A stretch of 64,000 bases of DNA from Pachysolen tannophilus NRRL Y-2460 (lineage: Eukaryota > Ascomycota > Pichiomycetes > Alaninales > Pachysolenaceae): positions 286,108-350,107 of the forward strand of contig KV454011.1 of NCBI GenBank assembly GCA_001661245.1. The letters run 5' to 3'. The translations under genes were made by a program, and so were the position numbers. Positions 61,558-64,000 of the stretch are shown one piece after another. Position 1 is the first letter of the stretch. Each line of letters starts with the position of its first letter. A model generated the notes under the pieces. That model saw nothing but the letters and a program-made list of their open reading frames with translations. It had not been told where the DNA came from and searched no databases.

Positions 61558-62164
61558 TTTTTTTTAAAGTCAACCAAACACATCAAAGAGATATAGGTAA
61601 ATTTAAAGTGAATTAAAATTGTTACTGTTTTAAGAATAATTAATTAGGTCGTGCATAGTTGGTGATAATCTGATATGCAATCCAGCGCGCATATTGCGTA
61701 CTGTCTGCTAATATGCGTTGCGCTTATGCGTACAGCATGAAGCGTGCACATTGTTTGCGCTTTTCTCTTTTTTTTTTTGGTTCCAGCGCACGCTGTTTTA
61801 CTAATAATGCGCAACACATTGCGCGCGCAGAATACCTTAGTATAGCGCATGATATTGTAGTGTATAACATTCCAATTATTCTGTTCTTTTAAAAAAATTT
61901 TTGCTGTTTTTTGTTTGTTATTTTTTTGGAACTTCCCGATGTAGTAATTATTTCTGGATTCGTACACTATAATTTTTGTTTTTTTTACTCTTTTTGTCTG
62001 TTTTTACCCGATTTGGTAGCAATGACTAACTAACAAAAGTTTGTTGTGATCATATTGGAAAACTTTTCATTATAATGAGTGTTCTTACTAATATAATACT
62101 GATTGATTGATAAACTTAATTCTTTGGAATATTAAAGAGAGTGTATTATTGTTGTTGTTTCGAT
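61558..62164. other. HOM2 promoter region with a dense GCGC/TGCG cluster
   Basis: A 607-base stretch between two plus-strand genes. Between 61683 and 61847 there are about ten GCGC/TGCG/CGCA occurrences, including AGCGCGC, ATTGCGTA, ATGCGTTGCGC, TTTGCGC, CAGCGCACGCTG (a near-palindrome), ATGCGCAA and TTGCGCGCGCAG. Elsewhere the DNA is AT-rich. A TGACTAA half-like Gcn4 site occurs at about 62023. The consensus TGACTCA was not seen, although HOM2 is amino-acid regulated in S. cerevisiae. Confidence 0.6.
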
Positions 62165-63244
62165 ATGGTTAAGAAGGCTGGTGTTTTAGGTGCAACAGGT
62201 TCTGTTGGTCAGCGTTTTATCTTATTATTGTCGGAGCACCCAGATTTTGAATTATCGGTATTAGGTGCATCATCTAGATCTTGTGGTAAGAAATATAAAG
62301 ATGCAGTTACTTGGAAGCAAACTTCATTATTACCTGATGCAGCTGGTGAGATTGTAGTTCATGAGTGTGAGTATGAGAAATTTAAAGATTGTGATATTGT
62401 CTTTTCAGGTCTTGATGCAGATTTTGCTGGTCCTATTGAAAAACAATTTGTTGAAAATGGATTAGTTGTTGTTTCCAATGCTAAAAATTATAGAAGAGAA
62501 ACAGATGTACCATTGATTGTTCCTATAGTTAATGTTGAACATTTAGCAGTTATTGATGAAAAAATCAAATTATCTGAAAAAAATGGAATTAAAAAACCAG
62601 GTTTTATAGTATGTATTTCAAATTGTTCTACTGCTGGGTTAGTGGCACCTTTGAAACCTTTGATTGATTCATTTGGTCCATTAGATTTGATTACAACAAC
62701 AACACTTCAAGCTATTTCAGGTGCAGGATTTAGTCCAGGTGTTCCTGGAATTGATATCTTGGATAATATAGTACCTTATATTTCAGGAGAAGAAGAAAAA
62801 ATTGAATGGGAAACAAAAAAAATTCTTGGAAATTTCCAAGGTCAAGAATTTAAACCAGATTTCAATATAAAAGTTAGTGCTCAATGTAATAGAGTAGCTG
62901 TTTCAGATGGTCATACAGAATGTATTTCTTTTAAATTTGCAAATAGACCTGCTCCTTCTTTAGAACAAGTTAAACAATGTTTGAAAAATTATGTTTGTGA
63001 TGCATATAAATTAGGTTGTCATTCTGCTCCAAAACAAACCATCCATGTCTTGGAACAAAATGATAGACCACAACCAAGATTAGATAGAGAAAGAGATAAT
63101 GGGTATGGTGTAAGTGTTGGAAGAATTAGAGAAGATCCTATATTGGATTTCAAAATGGTTGTATTATCTCATAATACAGTTATTGGAGCTGCCGGTGCTG
63201 GTATTTTGATTGGAGAAATCTTGATTAAAAAGAACTTGATCTAA
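62165..63244 (+). CDS. HOM2: Aspartate-semialdehyde dehydrogenase
   Basis: Converts aspartyl phosphate to aspartate semialdehyde, the second step of the threonine/methionine (and homoserine) pathway. It has 359 residues from the ATG at 62165 (MVKKAGVLGATGSVGQRFIL); the frame runs eight codons upstream to a GTG. The NADP-binding GATGSVGQ loop is intact. The nucleophile Cys154 is in ISNCSTAGLV, and the substrate-site segment SAQCNRVAVSDGHTE contains the Gln and the His. The C-terminus has RIREDPILDFKMVVLSHNTV and a Gly/Ala loop typical of fungal enzymes. No in-frame CTG codon was noticed. Confidence 0.96.
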   Translation: MVKKAGVLGATGSVGQRFILLLSEHPDFELSVLGASSRSCGKKYKDAVTWKQTSLLPDAAGEIVVHECEYEKFKDCDIVFSGLDADFAGPIEKQFVENGLVVVSNAKNYRRETDVPLIVPIVNVEHLAVIDEKIKLSEKNGIKKPGFIVCISNCSTAGLVAPLKPLIDSFGPLDLITTTTLQAISGAGFSPGVPGIDILDNIVPYISGEEEKIEWETKKILGNFQGQEFKPDFNIKVSAQCNRVAVSDGHTECISFKFANRPAPSLEQVKQCLKNYVCDAYKLGCHSAPKQTIHVLEQNDRPQPRLDRERDNGYGVSVGRIREDPILDFKMVVLSHNTVIGAAGAGILIGEILIKKNLI

Positions 63245-63253
63245 AAAAATAGT

Positions 63254-63296
63254 TATATATCTATATATCTATATATCTATATACATATATATATCT
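63254..63296. repeat. TATATATC-type microsatellite
   Basis: Several copies of an eight-base TATATATC/TATATAC unit just downstream of HOM2, likely in its 3' UTR. Confidence 0.85.
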
Positions 63297-63484
63297 TAGT
63301 TAGTACGTTATCGCAATTATGTATTTCTTATCGTTATTTATTTATGTAGTTGTAAAAAGGTCAAAAAAAAAAAAAAGATTTGAAATGAGATGAGATTTAA
63401 TTTAAAAAGAAAAAACATAGCCATTTGTAAGATATATAATTCAATTTAAAAATAATTTTTTTTTTAATAAGAGGAAGGCGGAAG

Positions 63485-64000
63485 ATGATACCATCGGACA
63501 ATTTGGATAAGATATCGTTCAAGACAAAGACCATTAGTTGGAATGGAAATAATTCGGTGAATAATATATTACTTCAAAATGAAAACGGACCATGTTTCTT
63601 GATATCATTAGTAAATTCATTAATTTTATCTAGAGAATTAAAATCTTATGATTCTAATGGATTCCCAGCTTTAAATTCAAGTAATGAAGATGATGAATTG
63701 GTTCCATTAAAATCATTACTCACAGCTAAAAATGTGAAACTTGTTGATTTATTGAATGAACTTTCATTATTATTACTACAATTAAATAATGATGATGGCG
63801 GTAATGAAATCTTGGATATATCTTCCATATTAAATCGATTGCAATATCTTCATACTGGAATTAATATAAATCCATCAGTGAATGATCCAATTGTTAATCT
63901 TGCCAATGATGAAGTATTGAAAATATGCAACCATCTTGGGTTAAAAGTTATACATGGATGGTTAATCGATCAAGATAATAATGCTAATGAAGATGATATC
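63485..64000 (+). CDS. MINDY-family deubiquitinase (5' part, runs off the window)
   Basis: Only the first 172 codons are present; the frame is still open at 64000. The start MIPSDNLDKISFKTKTISWNG is followed by LLQNENGPCFLISLVNSLIL, which is the MINDY-1/2 (FAM63) active-site block with oxyanion Gln31 and catalytic Cys37. Further on, LKVIHGWLIDQ matches the family's conserved HGWLVD segment, whose following His (not yet reached) completes catalysis. The enzyme trims K48-linked ubiquitin chains. S. cerevisiae relatives are Miy1 (YPL191C) and YGL082W. The usual GPCPL here reads GPCFL. It is a 3'-truncated gene only because the window ends. Confidence 0.88.
   Translation, partial: MIPSDNLDKISFKTKTISWNGNNSVNNILLQNENGPCFLISLVNSLILSRELKSYDSNGFPALNSSNEDDELVPLKSLLTAKNVKLVDLLNELSLLLLQLNNDDGGNEILDISSILNRLQYLHTGININPSVNDPIVNLANDEVLKICNHLGLKVIHGWLIDQDNNANEDDI

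Overview
This 64 kb window is nuclear DNA from an AT-rich budding yeast (Saccharomycotina). It is gene-dense, with about 27 protein genes on both strands. Most genes have no intron; the four spliced genes have short 5'-proximal introns, mostly with TACTAAC-type branch points. Nearly all proteins have recognisable Saccharomyces cerevisiae relatives. I saw no tRNA, rRNA, transposon, virus-derived element or CRISPR array. CTG codons are very rare in conserved genes. Where CTG does fall at a constrained site it repeatedly sits where homologues have Ala (sometimes Ser), so this may be a CUG-Ala yeast (the Pachysolen/Nakazawaea group). All CTG codons here should be read with that in mind; a CUG-Ser clade is the second choice.

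Layout. 0.2-7.7 kb: a poly-Q RRM protein, a GT15 (KRE2/KTR family) mannosyltransferase whose N-terminus is cut off by a homopolymer frame break, and a spliced beta-propeller protein. 8.1-19.5 kb: NOP14 (ribosome assembly), CEM1 (mitochondrial fatty-acid synthesis), DFG10 (polyprenol reductase, dolichol synthesis), ATG9 (autophagy lipid scramblase) and ACO2 (mitochondrial aconitase type 2). 19.5-20.8 kb: gene-free, holding a 469-base assembly gap. 20.8-35.1 kb: KRE6/SKN1 (beta-1,6-glucan), URN1-like WW/FF protein, PRE9 (20S proteasome alpha3), PHB1 (prohibitin), NCE102/FHN1 (eisosome), LSB1/PIN3 (SH3 protein) and NCA2. In S. cerevisiae these genes are split between the paired regions of chromosomes VII and XVI, so this looks like the unduplicated ancestral arrangement. 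35.5-44.5 kb: a securin-like KEN-box protein, a PIC2-like mitochondrial carrier, ARG81 (arginine regulator) and an MFS transporter. 44.7-64 kb: SCY1, a GEP5-like protein, APC4, URA7 (spliced), TMA64, MRPL1, an SMP-30 family protein, GPI17, MRPL34, a small unknown protein, HOM2 and the start of a MINDY deubiquitinase. APC4-TMA64-MRPL1-MRPL34 matches the YDR118-YDR115 neighbourhood, and the securin-like gene fits YDR113C nearby.

The genes are eukaryotic single-gene units, not operons. Shared themes are cell-wall glycan and GPI assembly (GT15 enzyme, DFG10, KRE6, GPI17), mitochondrial function (CEM1, ACO2, PHB1, NCA2, PIC2-like, MRPL1, MRPL34) and anaphase control (securin-like, APC4). The most unusual non-coding signals are a palindromic 14-bp tandem repeat upstream of ARG81, a dense GCGC/TGCG cluster upstream of HOM2, GC-rich palindromes upstream of APC4, and a 2.5 kb gene-free stretch between NCE102 and LSB1. 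Several start codons below were moved to the first convincing ATG, and four genes were extended through introns by reading splice signals.
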